Positions 11,753 through 23,602 are shown, counted from the first letter of the stretch. The stretch is DNA of 64,000 nucleotides from Tilletia caries (GCA_032718865.1 JALUTQ010000009.1:248001-312000); one strand, 5' to 3'. Notes: generated by a model from the letters alone, not told the origin. A program made the numbers and translations.

Positions 11753-14530
11753 ATGCCGCTCTTCAAGAGCTCAGGAAAGAAGGGAGCCGAACCAGCGCCA
11801 GCAGCAGGGCCTCCCTCCCTCCCCACCCTCGGTCTCGGTGCCGGTCAACAGAGCGTCGCAGACTTCGGTCTCCAGTTCAACAACAGCACCACCCCATCAT
11901 CCCCGTCCACACCCACAAACACCTCACACTCACAGCCATCCACTTGGTCCAAGGGCGCCGGTCCGCGTCCAGCCTCCCCCCTCGCATCTCCACCCAGGCG
12001 AGCCGTAGGCGGTCCTCCACCCTCCAGCTACAACTTCAGCTCGCCCACAGGAACCGCACCCTCGCCCTCTAGACCACGCACCGCAGGCTCCATACCCGAC
12101 TTCCGCCAGTCCACCGTCCCCAACTTCCGTCAGTCTCCCACCGCTGCAGCACCCACATCCACAACCACAACCACCTCCACCACCCCGCAACAACAACAGC
12201 AAAAGGGGCAGCAGCAGCAGCAGCCAAACACCCCCATCTCCATCAACCAGAACCGCTACACCCGCGCAAACCGTCCGCCGTCGTCGTTCCACTCCCCCGG
12301 AGCAGCAGGCGCAGGCCTCCCCAAGTCCACCAGCAACGGTTCTCTCAAGGCACGTCGTCGCGCTCCACAGGGCTTCAACATCCTCCTCGCCGGTGGAGTC
12401 AGCACGGGAAAGACATCCTTCCTTCGCACCCTCCTCCACTCCGCCGACCTCGAGGCCTGCTCCGGCAACACCCCGGAGATCATCGAGAAGGCCAAGCGAT
12501 TCGGTCTCGCGCCCTTGCCTGGGCCGGGCGAGAACCCACCCTCGCACCGCGCACTCCATGTGCCCGTTCGCACCCGCCGCTTCGAGACGCTCGAAGGCAT
12601 CGAGATCGCTCCCTCCCAGCTCGTCACCTACCTCGATGACTCGGCCAATAACAATAACAGCAGCACGGCACTCGCCTCCTCAACCTCCTTCTCACCCAAC
12701 GGCAACAACACGGGGTCCAAGGCCGCATCCATCCGTCGCGCAGGTTCCATCTCCGGCTTCTCCATGGGCAACAACTCCCTCTCCAACTCAGCCAACCGCG
12801 TCCTCCTCAGCGTAGTCGACACCCCGGGCCTGCCCTACACCCACCCCGACCACTCCATCGAAGTCGAGAAGGGCGTCCTCGCGCTGCTCGGCCAGCTCGA
12901 AAACAAGTACGCCTCCACGCTCGAACAGGAATCCCGCGTGCAGCGTAAGCCACAGTCGGACCCGCACATCCATCTCTGTGTCTACTTTGTCGACCCGCTT
13001 ACCATGCTTGAGGAGCCCTCCGCCGCCAGTAAAGCTCGGGCTGCGGAGAAGAGTAAGCGTAAGGTCGATCGCGAGCGGCGACGCGCGGAGCGGAGTAGGG
13101 AGAAGGAACGTCGCGCTAGGGCCAAGGAGCAGCGTGGACTTGCTCGCAAGGCCAAGGCGGAGGCGAGGGCCAAGGCCGCGGCTGAGAGTAAGCTCGCTGC
13201 TGATGAGGCCGATCCTGCTCAGGGTGATGAGGTGAAGAACCCTGAGGAGGACGAAGAAGACGAGGAGGAGGAGGAAGAAGAGGAGGAGGAGCCGGACGAG
13301 GAAGAAGACGAAGAAGAGGAAGAGGAGGACGAAGAAGATGAGGAGGAGGAGGACGAAGACGACGACGACCCCCCGCTGCTCTCCATTCGCCCGCTCGAGT
13401 TGAGCGTGATCAAGCGTCTGGCGAAACGCGTCAACATCCTCCCCGTCATCGGCAAGGCGGACCTCCTGACCGACCAGCGACTCGAGCAGGTCAAGAATGG
13501 CGTCAAGCGCGCGTTGGACGAGGCTAAAGTCAGCTTAGGCCCTTTCAGCGAGCGTGGAGATCAGGACGGGGAGGAAGGGGCTGAGAAGGAGGAAGAGGAA
13601 GAAGAGGAGGAGATGGGCGAACCGTCTTCTCGTGGTGGTGGTGCGGCGGCGCGACGAAGGACGAAACGCGCCAGCGTCGCCGTCGGTGGCGGCCGTCGTC
13701 ACATCTCCGACGGCGAAGACGACGACGACGACGACGGAGAAGACGTCTCCGCCGCTCCTATCAAGGTGATCCGTCTCCGTTCCCGCCGGGACAGCAGTTT
13801 GTCGAATGCCACCTCGAGCGCGAACATGACGACGCACGACTCGTCGGATGTGGGGCATGGGCTCTCGGCTGCGTTTGGCGGTATGGGCGGTGGTGGTGGT
13901 GGTGCTGCGGGCGCGAGTGTGTTGAAGAAGCAGGTTGCGGGGATGGTGCCGTTTGCGATCATCTCGCCGGAACCGCCACGGTCGATTGCTAGTGCTGCCA
14001 AAGGCGCCGCCGCCGCCGCCGCTGCTGCTGGAGTCAACAACGCCCACGCGTCCGCAGCCGGCATCAGCAGCAGTACCACCAGCTCCGGCTTTGGCAACGA
14101 AACCGCGCTTCCGTCCACGTCGTCGCCGAGTCTGACGCGCAAGTACCGCTGGGGGGTGATCCACGTGCTGAACCCGGCGCACTGCGACTTCGCGACGCTG
14201 CGCACGTGTCTGTTGCAGACGCATGTGGAGGATCTGCGGGAGGCGACGAACCGGAAGTACGAGGCCTACCGCTCGGAGATGCTGCAGGCGATTCGGGGGA
14301 GGGTGTCGACTTCTTCTTCTTCTGCCGCTGGCCCTTCTTCGGCAGGCGGGCGCGTGGGCGGGTACGCTTCGAGGGCTGGTAATGGAGCTAGTTATGGAGG
14401 AGGTGGTGGGGGGGACCCGAGCGCGTATGGACCGAAGTCGAGCAGTCGCGGGGCGAGGATGCTTGCGAATTCGAAGGCGGGGGGTGGGGTTGGTTTTGCG
14501 CAGGGGGAGACGCGCAGGGTTCCTGCTTGA
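11753..14530 (+). CDS. Atypical septin GTPase with long disordered insertions (925 aa)
   Basis: Single exon, ATG 11753 to TGA 14528. Residues 1-205 are a Ser/Pro/Gln-rich extension with two polyQ runs. The septin G domain follows: P-loop GGVSTGKT (about 214-221), G3 DTPG (about 357), G4 IGKAD instead of the usual AKAD (about 565), and the septin unique element at about 799-830 (NPAHCDFATLRTCLLQTHVEDL, partial), ending in KYEAYRSEML. Between G3 and G4 lie a Lys/Arg/Ala-rich helical stretch and a nearly pure Glu/Asp tract (about 494-540). A second acidic, Gly- and Ala-rich insertion sits between G4 and the unique element. Septins form filaments at bud necks and septa. This one is far longer than canonical septins (about 350-500 aa), so it may be a divergent, non-core septin. 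No C-terminal coiled coil is evident. Confidence 0.88.
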   Translation: MPLFKSSGKKGAEPAPAAGPPSLPTLGLGAGQQSVADFGLQFNNSTTPSSPSTPTNTSHSQPSTWSKGAGPRPASPLASPPRRAVGGPPPSSYNFSSPTGTAPSPSRPRTAGSIPDFRQSTVPNFRQSPTAAAPTSTTTTTSTTPQQQQQKGQQQQQPNTPISINQNRYTRANRPPSSFHSPGAAGAGLPKSTSNGSLKARRRAPQGFNILLAGGVSTGKTSFLRTLLHSADLEACSGNTPEIIEKAKRFGLAPLPGPGENPPSHRALHVPVRTRRFETLEGIEIAPSQLVTYLDDSANNNNSSTALASSTSFSPNGNNTGSKAASIRRAGSISGFSMGNNSLSNSANRVLLSVVDTPGLPYTHPDHSIEVEKGVLALLGQLENKYASTLEQESRVQRKPQSDPHIHLCVYFVDPLTMLEEPSAASKARAAEKSKRKVDRERRRAERSREKERRARAKEQRGLARKAKAEARAKAAAESKLAADEADPAQGDEVKNPEEDEEDEEEEEEEEEEPDEEEDEEEEEEDEEDEEEEDEDDDDPPLLSIRPLELSVIKRLAKRVNILPVIGKADLLTDQRLEQVKNGVKRALDEAKVSLGPFSERGDQDGEEGAEKEEEEEEEEMGEPSSRGGGAAARRRTKRASVAVGGGRRHISDGEDDDDDDGEDVSAAPIKVIRLRSRRDSSLSNATSSANMTTHDSSDVGHGLSAAFGGMGGGGGGAAGASVLKKQVAGMVPFAIISPEPPRSIASAAKGAAAAAAAAGVNNAHASAAGISSSTTSSGFGNETALPSTSSPSLTRKYRWGVIHVLNPAHCDFATLRTCLLQTHVEDLREATNRKYEAYRSEMLQAIRGRVSTSSSSAAGPSSAGGRVGGYASRAGNGASYGGGGGGDPSAYGPKSSSRGARMLANSKAGGGVGFAQGETRRVPA

Positions 14531-14822
14531 GTGCTTGAGAGGTGGGGGTTTGAAAGGGGAGGGGGGGGGGGGCTTGTCTTTTTTTGTGTCTTAACTTCAA
14601 AAATAACTTGGTGAGATAGGTTGTCCTCGAGCCGCTGGCGAAGGGATGCTATTGCTTCTCAGTAGCTGCTGGAACCTCTGAGCTGACGGGTGACCTACCC
14701 TTTGCTTGTCCCACAGGAACTTCGCTTTGCCCCCCCAATCCGTCCACTTTGCCTTTCTTTCTTCCCAGAGAATCCTTCCCCCACAACTCTCAACTCTCGC
14801 TCCACGCTGCAGTTTTAGCGAC

Positions 14823-14858
<36 letters not shown>

Positions 14859-16096
14859 TCATTTTCTCGCCCCAGCCCGGTGCGCACGCGCGCGTGCGAC
14901 GTGGCCTCGCTCCGCCCCCCTTCCGGCCGGTTCGCTTCTCTCTCTCTCTCTCTCTCTCTCTTTTCGACAACTCAAATCCGGCACTTCGTCTCGATGAACC
15001 TCTTCTTTTCGCCCCCCTCTCTTCTTTCGCCCACGACCAAAACCCCCGAGCTCTGAACTTGCTGCTTTTTTCCTTTAACTCGATCCTTTTTCGTTTTTCT
15101 GCCTTCCCGACTTCCTTCCTACCGAATCTTTCCAACAAACTCAAGTCACCCCGCTTTGCGAGCGCCGGGGGGGAGGAGTCGGAGCGGCCAGGCCCGACCC
15201 GGCCTACGCAATCAGGTCCCCATTCCTTCTGCCCCCTCCCCGTCGTCCCACTCTCTTTCTCACCCGACCGTGTGTGCTGTGCGCCCTCGATCTCCCCCAC
15301 TTTCTTTTTTCTTCTCTTCTGCCTGCTATCCCATTCCCTATCGTTCTATCCTCTCTCTCTCTCTCTCTCCCTTCCTTTGCCTCGTTGATCTCAGAAGCTC
15401 GCGTCCCATCGTATAGCGAACACCCCCGCCTGCCTGCCAATCTTCCAAAAAAACCAGATCCATCCCAACGCCTCTCCGCGTGCGCGCCCAAGTCGGGTAA
15501 CGAGAGGGAGGGGGACAAGAAAAGCCCGCTTTTGTTACAAGTGATGAGAAGTAGTTGCTGGGGTGTGCTTCTGCCGGACGCAATTACATGAACACCTTGG
15601 GGTGCCTTGGGACCGCGATTATGTATGTATTGAGGAGAAGGTCGAAAGGGGGTGAAAGAGAAAAAGAGAAGGGCGGCCCGCAGGAACGTGCCATGGGAGA
15701 CCGGGGACCCCCTGCGCGAAAAGAAGGGTGCAAGACTGGACGCCGCCGCCCCCGCCCTGTGGATTTGAATCGAGAAGAATGTGGCTCTTGGAGAAATCCG
15801 AAATGCTGGATTATTGCATGATCTCAGGGGTCGTGTGTGTGGGTGCACTTGTGTTGCTGGACCGAGCCTTCGTTCATTTGAGGTGTCGAATGGAGTACAA
15901 CTGATGGGAAGGGGTGGGAAACCTGGGTGTTTGAACTTGTGCTTGTACGGCATACGTGTAGTAAATCTTGGGGAGTTAGGGGGGGCGGGGGCGTATGTTC
16001 AAGCCGAACCGGACCGAGTTGAAAGGAAGAACGAGAGACGAATCCTGTGGCAATTAAAGTGGAGACTGGGGAGGCTGTAGGAATCCCACGGGGCCT
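14531..16096. other. Convergent intergenic region with microsatellites
   Basis: Lies between the 3' ends of the septin (+) and RING (-) genes, and I see no gene. The plus strand is strongly pyrimidine-rich from 14700 to 15420. Microsatellites: (AC)n at 14825-14857, (TC)n at about 14936-14961, and (CT)n at about 15350-15369. Confidence 0.6.
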
Positions 16097-19000
16097 TCAC
16101 GGTGACGGCATGGGTACGCCCCCCAGCACCGGAGTAGCAGCACGCGCAGCACGCTCCTCAGCAGCAAGACCAGTGTCCTTCGTGACGCCAGCTTTGCGGC
16201 CTGAGGAAATCGACAAAGGGAAAAGAAAAGAAAAAAAGAAAGAAAAAACCGCGTTCACGGGTCAGTGGGGAGAGAAAAGACGGGAGGGCGGGGGAGAAGC
16301 AAGGGAGGGACGTACACATCGGACAAGTGTTGCTTGACTGGCACAGCCAGCGATCGACGCAGTCTAGGTGGAAAGCGTGCCGACAAGAGAGGACACGGAC
16401 ATCGTCGTCGTCCTAATATATCCAGAGCCATAACGAAAAAGGAATAAAAAGTGGTCAGCCGCTGAGCCGGGGCAAAAGGCAGACCGAAGCCCAAGTGTGA
16501 AGGAAGGGGGGGGGGGGGGGGAGTGGGTACGTACCTGCCACTCATCAAGACAGATCAAACAGCGCTGCGCCGTACTCTCCAGCACCACCCCCTGATCAAC
16601 CAAGCTCTTCTGGCCCATATCAACCGCCGCATCCCCAGCCCCAGACCCAACATCCCTCATCTTCTCCGCCGCACGCTCCGAACTCTTCCCCTCCCCATCC
16701 TCAGTCTTGTGCTCCCACGGAGACAACCCACTAGCCAACTCCCACCCTTTGGCAACGATAGTCTCCTCACTCTCCGCAAGCTCCTCCCGCGTCGCTTTAG
16801 GGATCGGCGGATGGCCGTTTCCCATAAGTCCGAACAGCTCCATCATAGCCCCGCCCAGACCCATCGGCCCACCGGGGAAGAAGCCACCACCCGCACCCCC
16901 CGCACCGGCGCCAGCAGGGAACGGCGCCGGTGGGATTCCAGGAGCATGGATGTTCGGGTCGCCCGGTGGAGGTACGCTCGAGCCCGCCATGGCGGTCAAA
17001 AACTCGATGAGGAGCATCAAGTCCCGGCTTGCCGAGGTGGGAGGGGCGCGGAGGAGCGGGTGTGAGCGGGGCCAGAAGCCGCCGCTGACCCAGATCATGA
17101 AGCGCCATGAGCGTGGTGGTAGACCGTTCTCGACGTCGGTGTCCGTATTGGCCCGGGCACTTCCTCCTTCTTCTTCTTCGGCCTCGTCGTCGTCTTCTTC
17201 TCCTTCGCTCGACCCGGGGGCATCTTCCATCGAGACGTCTCCATCAGCCTCCGTGTCAGCAGCAGCAGCAGCAGCAGCAGCCGTCGTACCCGCCGATCCA
17301 GCAGCACTCGTCCGGGTCGGATACCTCGTCCACCGACTCAACCTCCGCGCCCACATCCCCGGTCCTCCCGGCGGCCCCTCCGCATCTACATCCTGCTGCT
17401 GCTCCCCCTCCCCCTCCTCCTGCTCTCGCCCCTCCTGAACCTCATCAGCAGCCGTCGTCGAGCGCACACCCACAACCACACAAGGGATCAAATCCGGATG
17501 GAGCACGAAGTCCGCGCCGGACCCCATCGACGCCGCTCCTGCTGGTAAGGGCGTGTCCGAGGGAAGCGTGGGCGCGGACGGGGAGGCGACGCCGGCCTGG
17601 TTGGCTCGTGGGAAGCAGAAGACGCGGAAGAACGAGAGCTCGGCGTTGTGCACGTCGCCGCGTCGGCGCTCGGATGTACTTGCCGATGAGTCGGCCTCCC
17701 CACTGGACGAGGCTGTCGACCTGGGGTTCTCTGACCTGGTACCCTCGCGGAGAACCTGAAGTTCGAGGGGGGGGGGGGAGAGATGTGGTCAGAAGACGAA
17801 AAGAAGTAAGTTCAGCCACACAAAAACACACTCACGCGTCGCAAACGCATATTCTCCGCACCGTCCACTACCACTCCCTCCCCTGCCCGAGCAGGCCTCG
17901 CAGTCGCCCTAACAGCAGCCTCCAACCTCATCACCCTCTCCTGCTCCAGATCCATCTCAACCATAGCAGCCTCCAGATCCATCGTAACCGTATCCAACAT
18001 ACTCTCAAAGCTGCCCGGGATCCCCTCTGCGCCGCCGTTGCCGTCGCCGTTGCGGTTGCCGCTGAGCAGGCCGGAGCGGGCGCGGTCGAGGAAGGCGGAG
18101 AGGAAGGCGGCGGAGTCGCGGATGTCGACTCGGACGCCTGGTGTTGGGACTTGTGGTGGAGACGAGTTTGTGTTGGGAACAGCAGTACCAGCAGCAGAAC
18201 TCGAGCCAGGCGCAGTACCAGACCCTGCCTCTGCCCCGCCATCCACAGCGGCGCTCGCCGAAGCCGAAGCCGACGCGCCTGCCCTCTCCTGCTCCTGCTC
18301 AGCCCGAGCCCGACTCCGAGTCCGAAGAGACGCACTCGATCGACTCTGACTCTGACTCTGCAGGACCGGCGGTACCCCGGCCGGCACAGGCACACGAAGC
18401 ATATCCTCCAGCATCGCAGCCGCACGCGCAGCCACAGCCGCCTCCATAGTCTCCAACGCGCCTGCGCCATCAGTCCTACCCTCCCCACGCTCGCGAGCCA
18501 CTGCCACCGTCGAACCCGGTCCAAACAACGACGCTGACAACGGTGGAGATGATGAGGATGAGGAGGAGGACGCCGGCGGGCCCATGAAGACGTTCGAAGG
18601 TCGGATGCGCGAGGTCAGGCTTGCCAATCTCTGACGGAGCGAAGGTGCCGCTGCCGCCGCCGCCGACGATGGTGATGATGACGATGCACCATCGCCTCTG
18701 TCAAACTCAGCAGGTGGGAGACTGCCAGCCGAACCCCGCCGGATGCGCCCCAGCCGGGCGTCCAACCACGATCCGATGCCACCACCAGGGCTCGAAGCAC
18801 CCCCACCACCAGCATCGCCCCCCGCTGCAGAGCCCACGTTCGAGCTCGAGCTCGAGGACAACGACGAAGACCCCGAACGCGAGTGCGAGGACGAACCAGC
18901 ACCGGCGCCAGCGAGCAAGTCCAAACTCTGCGTCGAGCGCTGCATAGGCCGATGCTGAGGAGGAGCAGGAGGAGCAGGATGATCATGATGCCGCGCACTC

Positions 19001-20787
19001 CGTCTATGATTATGTCGATGGAGCATCTCCCTCAGTCCGCCTTGTAACGAGTTCGACAGCGACGCGGAACGGGACGGGGACGGACTGGCATTCGTGCTCG
19101 TGCTGGAGCTGGAGCTGGTGCTCGTGTCGGCTGTGTTGGTGCTGTTTTGAGCATGGGTGCCGTTCCGGTATGGCGTACTGCCCGGTTGACCAGGCATGAC
19201 AGACGAAGAACCGGCACTCAAAGGGTCCACGCTGGTCGGGGACGGGGACGAGGGCGAGGCCTCCGCCCCCGCCCCTCCACTCCCACTCCCACTCCCACCA
19301 CTCCCCGCCCTCGCTCCCGGCGCAGCCCGAAAGCCATGCCTTCCCACAAACTCCCCAAACCCACCAGGCCCCGGCGCCGCAGCAGCCGGCGGCGGCAACC
19401 CCTCACTCCTCGCCACGATCGTCGCAGCCGTCGCAGCCGCCGCGTCCCGTAGGAGGCCGTTCAGCATCTGTGCGCGGTCCGCCGGTGTGGGGCCGCCGCG
19501 GGTTGTGCGTATCCGGGAGGAGATGAAGGAGCCGGGTGGGGGGAGGCGGTGCGATGGTTGTTGTTGTTGTTGTTGTTGAGGGGAAGAGGAAGAAGCAGGT
19601 CTCCCACCACCCGTCTGAGACGTCCCAGCTGGGAGAACAGGCGCCACAGCGCCCCTCTGCGGCCGCCTGTTAAAAACAGCAGACGCCGGTACAGCTGGAG
19701 CTGGAGCTGGAGCAGGAACGGAAGGCTCGGCTGATCGAGCGGTACGGGTGTAGAGCGCGCCCTGGACTATGATCGACGTCCCCGCGCGGATATCTCGTTG
19801 TCCATCAGGCCGTCGACTACTCGCCCCCGGTCTGGACGCCCCAGCCGCTGCTCCAGCTCCAGGCACCGCCCCACCAGCCGCATTCGCCTGTGGGATCGGC
19901 GGCGGCACCCCGCCCACGATCTCGGAGACGAGCGCAGACAGCGTGGCGTGTTCCTGCAACAGCGCGATTTCCGCTCCCGTGAGGGTGTGTTGGCCTGTGT
20001 TGAGGTGTTGCATGTGCTGTGGAAGCTGCTGTTGTGGCCGTGGCTGTTGCTGGTGCTGCGGTTGTGGTAAGGACAGGGACGGCCGAGGATTAGGATGGGT
20101 AGGTGATATGCGGTGTGGGAGGGGTCGAATGGGTCGGCCGTCTTGACGTATTGCGCTGGGAGCAGGAGCAGGAGCAGGAACCGAGCCGGTTGACCTATCA
20201 TCATCATCATCATCAAGAGCAGTAGATGCACTGCCCCTTAGCAGACCTGACGCCGATGCCGAGTTCCGTCTCCGTCGATAGGATATATGAGCGAGTGGGT
20301 CCGGCGATGCCCGGGTGTGGCGGTGAGCTTGTGCTTGGGCGTGTGCGACGGTGGGACGTGGGACCTGGGAGGCGGATGGAGCTGGGGCTGGGGCGGGAGG
20401 CAGGGAGAGGAGTGCGTCTGCGAGACGTGCGCGGACCCTTCGTGAGAGCTGAGTTTCCTCGTCTGGGTTCCAGTCTGCTGACTCGTCGCCGTCGTCGTCG
20501 TTGCTGGCCTGGGCGTGGCTTGAGCTTGGGCTTGAGCTTGGGCTTGAGCTGGGACGCGGTCGAGGTCGTTGCGCCGGTGCTGGTGCTGGTGCGTGTGCTG
20601 AGGAGCGTGATGGGCGCAGGACGCGTCTTGATGGCGATGCTGGGTCGCGTCGTCGTCGCGGTTGCTGCTGCTGTTCGCTGTTGCGGTCAGCAGGAGCAGG
20701 AGCAGCAGCCGACCCGGACCTGGACCCGGACCCGGACCCGGACCCGGACCCGGAGGCGTGCTGACCGAGTGACTGGCTGTTCCCCAT
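16097..20787 (-). CDS. RING-H2 E3 ubiquitin ligase, 1457 aa, putative N-myristoylation
   Basis: Exons 20787-17836, 17755-16535, 16412-16316 and 16200-16097; introns of 80, 122 and 115 nt. The chosen start gives MGNSQS, fitting N-myristoylation (Gly2, Ser6), and suggests membrane attachment. An in-frame ATG 60 codons upstream (20965-20967) would lose this signal. Most of the first 1000 residues are low complexity (Ser, Pro, Ala, Gln, Gly). The conserved core begins at NMRLRRVLREGTRSEN and NAELSFFRVFCFPRAN, then an acidic, Gly/Pro-rich linker. The C-terminal RING-H2 is assembled from three exons: CLICLDEW / VRVLSCRHAFHLDCVDRWL...CPM / CRKAGV, with all eight zinc ligands present. The family transfers ubiquitin from E2 to substrate. 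The substrate is unknown. Confidence 0.88.
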
Positions 20788-21139
20788 CGCGCGTGGTGCT
20801 GTGAGTGGGAGTGCGAGGATATCTAGGATCGCCCCTCTCGCTGTTCTTCCTTCTTGCTCTCGCTCGCTGTCTTGGTTGCGCTGTGGAACAAGGCGACTCA
20901 CTCGATCCGATTCCGAATGATGAGGTGATCCTCGGCATTTCACACTCGACCTTCCCGGCGTTTCCATCACACGCTCTCACATGCTCACAGTTCACACCGC
21001 ACACCACCTTGGTTCTCGCATAACATAACGCAACCCATGTTCCTGATGCCAAGTAGCATGATGCATGATCACTGGAGGGCGGGACTCGGCAGGCGCCGAC
21101 AGAGGATAACGGAAGCATACCACCCAAACCAGAGGCGGC
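20788..21139. other. Intergenic: RING gene upstream region and RIB3 3' flank
   Basis: A 352-bp spacer between two minus-strand genes. It contains an in-frame ATG at 20965-20967 that could extend the RING protein by 60 aa. I see no other gene. Confidence 0.5.
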
Positions 21140-22020
21140 TCACTGCGACTCCTGCCATTGGACCATCGCCTCAATCGTACAGATCCGCAACTTGTGTTCC
21201 CGCGCGAACTTCAAACACGCGTCCCGAGCCGCAATATCCCCCTCCGCCGAGTCCGGGTCCACGAGCTCACACAGTAGCCCAGCCGGTGGCCGTCCAGACG
21301 CAAGGCACAGGTCTGTTATCAGGGCATATTCAGAGCTAGTGAGCATTTCATTCAATCGTATTTAAGAAAGGAAAAAGGATTGGGGTCAAGGTAAACCAAC
21401 TCACCCACTGACGCCTCGGTGTGGCCGCGTCGTTTCCGTACACCGCCCTCGGTATACCGCAACGGGTTCAAATGACCCGGCCGCGAGAAGTCCTCCGGTC
21501 GAAGTCCCTCCTTCTCCGCCTCCTCCTTATCAACAATCCCGTCTGCCTCTTTATCCCCCCCTTCTCTCCTCCTAGCAATAAGCTCACCAACCCTGGCCAA
21601 CTTCCGACTCGTCAACGCGCGATCATGCGCCGAAATGCCAGTGGTGGTCCCATGCTGATAATCCAACGTGACCGTATACGCAGTCTTGTGCCGGTCCGTA
21701 TTCTGCGGCACCATCATCGGCAGGCCCAGATACTCGATGATGGACGGGTGCAGGGAGATGCACACGAACCCGGAGGAGTGCCGGATCAGCCAGGCCATTT
21801 GGGAAGGGGTGATTCGGTCGGCGGCGATGATCAGGTCGCCTTCGTTCTCCCGGTTCTCGTCGTCGAGGATGACGACGAACTCGCCCCGGCCGAAGGAGGC
21901 GATGGTGTCTTCTACGCTGTCGAACATGCTCTCGGTTGAAGAAGAGGAGGGAGTGGTGCTTTGAGCTGTGCTTGTGCTGGGAGCGGCGCCGTTGATGTGT
22001 GACTCGGGGACGGGCGTCAT
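21140..22020 (-). CDS. RIB3: 3,4-dihydroxy-2-butanone 4-phosphate synthase (riboflavin synthesis)
   Basis: Exon 1 22020-21405 and exon 2 21312-21140, joined across a 92-nt intron (GTGAGT/CAG), give 262 aa. The enzyme converts ribulose 5-phosphate to 3,4-dihydroxy-2-butanone 4-phosphate plus formate, the four-carbon precursor of riboflavin. Family motifs are clear: FGRGEFVVILDDENRENEGDL (partial; acidic metal-binding loop), RHSSGFVCISL, DRHKTAYTVTLDY, GISAHDRALT, RPGHLNPL, then GHTEASVDLCLASG across the splice, and CELVDPD. The His-Thr-Glu of GHTEA and the DENRENEGD acidics are active-site residues in the family. An acidic, Lys-rich insertion (RRREGGDKEADGIVDKEEAEKEG) precedes RPEDFSRPGHL. The first 25 residues are Ser/Thr-rich and not conserved. 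Divergent from the haem-binding gene at 22530. Confidence 0.96.
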
Positions 22021-22529
22021 GACCGGATGAGCAGCGGAGTAAAGCGTATGACGAGGGCAAGGGGAGATCGCAGTTTGCAGGATACGGGGAGTAGTCACGC
22101 AGCTGTGTCCTGGTCGACGAGTAACTTGGTCGTCAGCAGCAGGACGGCGACGGAGGCATGGAACCCATGGATGATGGAAGCGGACGGACTGAAGGCTTTC
22201 AGGTTCCAGCTCGCACATAAGACCGTAAATCTCCGTGGAGCCGCACGCCACATGGCCCGGACAACGGCGACACACGAACAGCCGGTGAAAACTGTCACGT
22301 GCACAGGCTTCCCCACGTGGCCCATCAACCATGACCAATTCCGTGCGCACAGATCTCGCAACCTCTCGCCATCGCCCGCCCCTGCCACTCCTCGACACTG
22401 ACAAAGGTAAGCATCATCTTCCCCTCCTCCTCAAGCTGGCCCAGCGCTCACCTCTCTCCTCCTGCGCCTCGTCGTTCCCGCCCTAGAAATCCAGCCACAA
22501 CAACACACAAACCCGCATCGCATCGCAAA
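22021..22529. promoter_or_regulatory. Divergent promoter region, RIB3 / cytochrome b5-like gene
   Basis: The 509 bp between the two start codons must carry both promoters. CACGTG motifs occur near 22300 and 22315. I see no TATA box or conserved operator. Confidence 0.4.
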
Positions 22530-22995
22530 ATGGAACCCCAAACCCACCCAACCCACCCGCCAAAGGACGACCCCTTCAGCCCGTCCGCCCTCTCAAAATA
22601 CAACGGCACCGACCCCACCCTGCCCGTCTACGTCGCCATCAAGGGAACGATCTTCGACGTCTCCCCGCGCCGGGAGATGTACGAGCCGGGCAAAGGGTAC
22701 TCGATCTTCGCGGGCAAGGACGGCAGTCGCGGGCTCGGCATGAGTTCTTTGAAGGTTGATGATGCTGTGCCGGATTATAGTACGTTGGATGATAAGCAAT
22801 TGAAGGTGTTGGTGAGTTTACTCTCTCGGTCTGCGCGTGTCTTGGGCTGGCTGAGCTTGTGGGGTTTGCTGATGTCGCTCGCTCGCTCCACCTCTCTCTC
22901 TCTTTCTGTCGTTCTCCCTGCAGGACGACTGGCTGGCTTACTACACCAAACGGTACAACATCGTCGGCAAGCTCGTCTCCTCCGACTCCTCATGA
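22530..22995 (+). CDS. Cytochrome b5-like haem-binding protein (MAPR/Dap1 type), 117 aa
   Basis: Exons 22530-22811 and 22924-22995, split by a 112-nt intron (GTGAGT/CAG). The domain covers nearly the whole protein: SALSKYNGTDPTLPVYVAIKG, then IFDVSPRREMYEPGKGYSIFAGKDGSRGLG, and DDWLAYYTKRYNIVGKLV at the C-terminus. YVAIKGxIFDV and YxPGxxYxxFAGxDxSRGL are the hallmark of membrane-associated progesterone receptor (MAPR) proteins. These bind haem through Tyr rather than the paired His of true cytochrome b5. Relatives such as yeast Dap1 support P450 enzymes of sterol synthesis. No N-terminal membrane segment is visible, so this is a short, soluble-looking form; Dap1 identity is not certain. Confidence 0.92.
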
Positions 22996-23602
22996 ACGAA
23001 TCCGCCCTCCTATCTGCGCCCCCGCAAGGTCCCAGTCCTTCGGTTCTGAAAGCGTCGGAGGTGGCGCCGAAACACCAAGCCCGGGGGGACGGTAAATGCT
23101 CTCATCAGGATTTCAGTAGCCTCCCTTCGAGTTTCTTGGCCTGGAGCTCAGGGCTTTTTCTGTTAATCAGCCTTGTTCACCTTCGCCCTCGCCGCCCTCA
23201 CGCCCAGGTCTGAGATTGGCCAGCCTCTCTCTTCTCTCTCTCTCTTTGTACGAATAATCTGCCAGCCCAACTTGACATCAAATGCCCCAGGACGTGTTCC
23301 CACGTCCTATCCATCTCATACATACTCCCATTGCCAGGCATGCCATTGCTCCGACATCCAGCTCCCCTTCATTCACACCGAGAGAGCCAGGACCGCACAC
23401 AGAAAGAAAAGGTCTTGAGAAACTTGATTGAGATCTTGGAATTTGTTGTGCATGAGTAAAAAAAGACCAGGAACCATCAAATGGTGGAGGAACCCCTGCC
23501 AGGGGTTGGAGAGAAAGCGCTACTTCGAGTGGAGAAGGAAGCGCTTGGCATGTGCGTATGGGTGGTAGGAGGGTACAGGTGCGGGAAGGGGGGACAAACA
23601 GA
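22996..23602. other. Convergent intergenic region (3' flanks)
   Basis: The 607 bp between the stop codons of the haem protein (+) and RPL25 (-) should hold both 3' UTRs. No gene, RNA gene or repeat was recognised. Confidence 0.5.

Noticed and set aside
13219..13506. Minus-strand poly-Ser ORF opposite the septin
   Set aside because: It is the antisense of the septin Glu/Asp codon repeat.
15204..15953. 249-aa minus-strand ORF between the septin and RING genes
   Set aside because: It reads through CT-rich repeats, has no recognisable domain, and its composition follows the repeat rather than codon use.
21352..22404. Extending RIB3 upstream to 22404
   Set aside because: The codon at 22404 is TTG and the added 128 residues do not resemble RIB3; ATG 22020 is close to the conserved domain.
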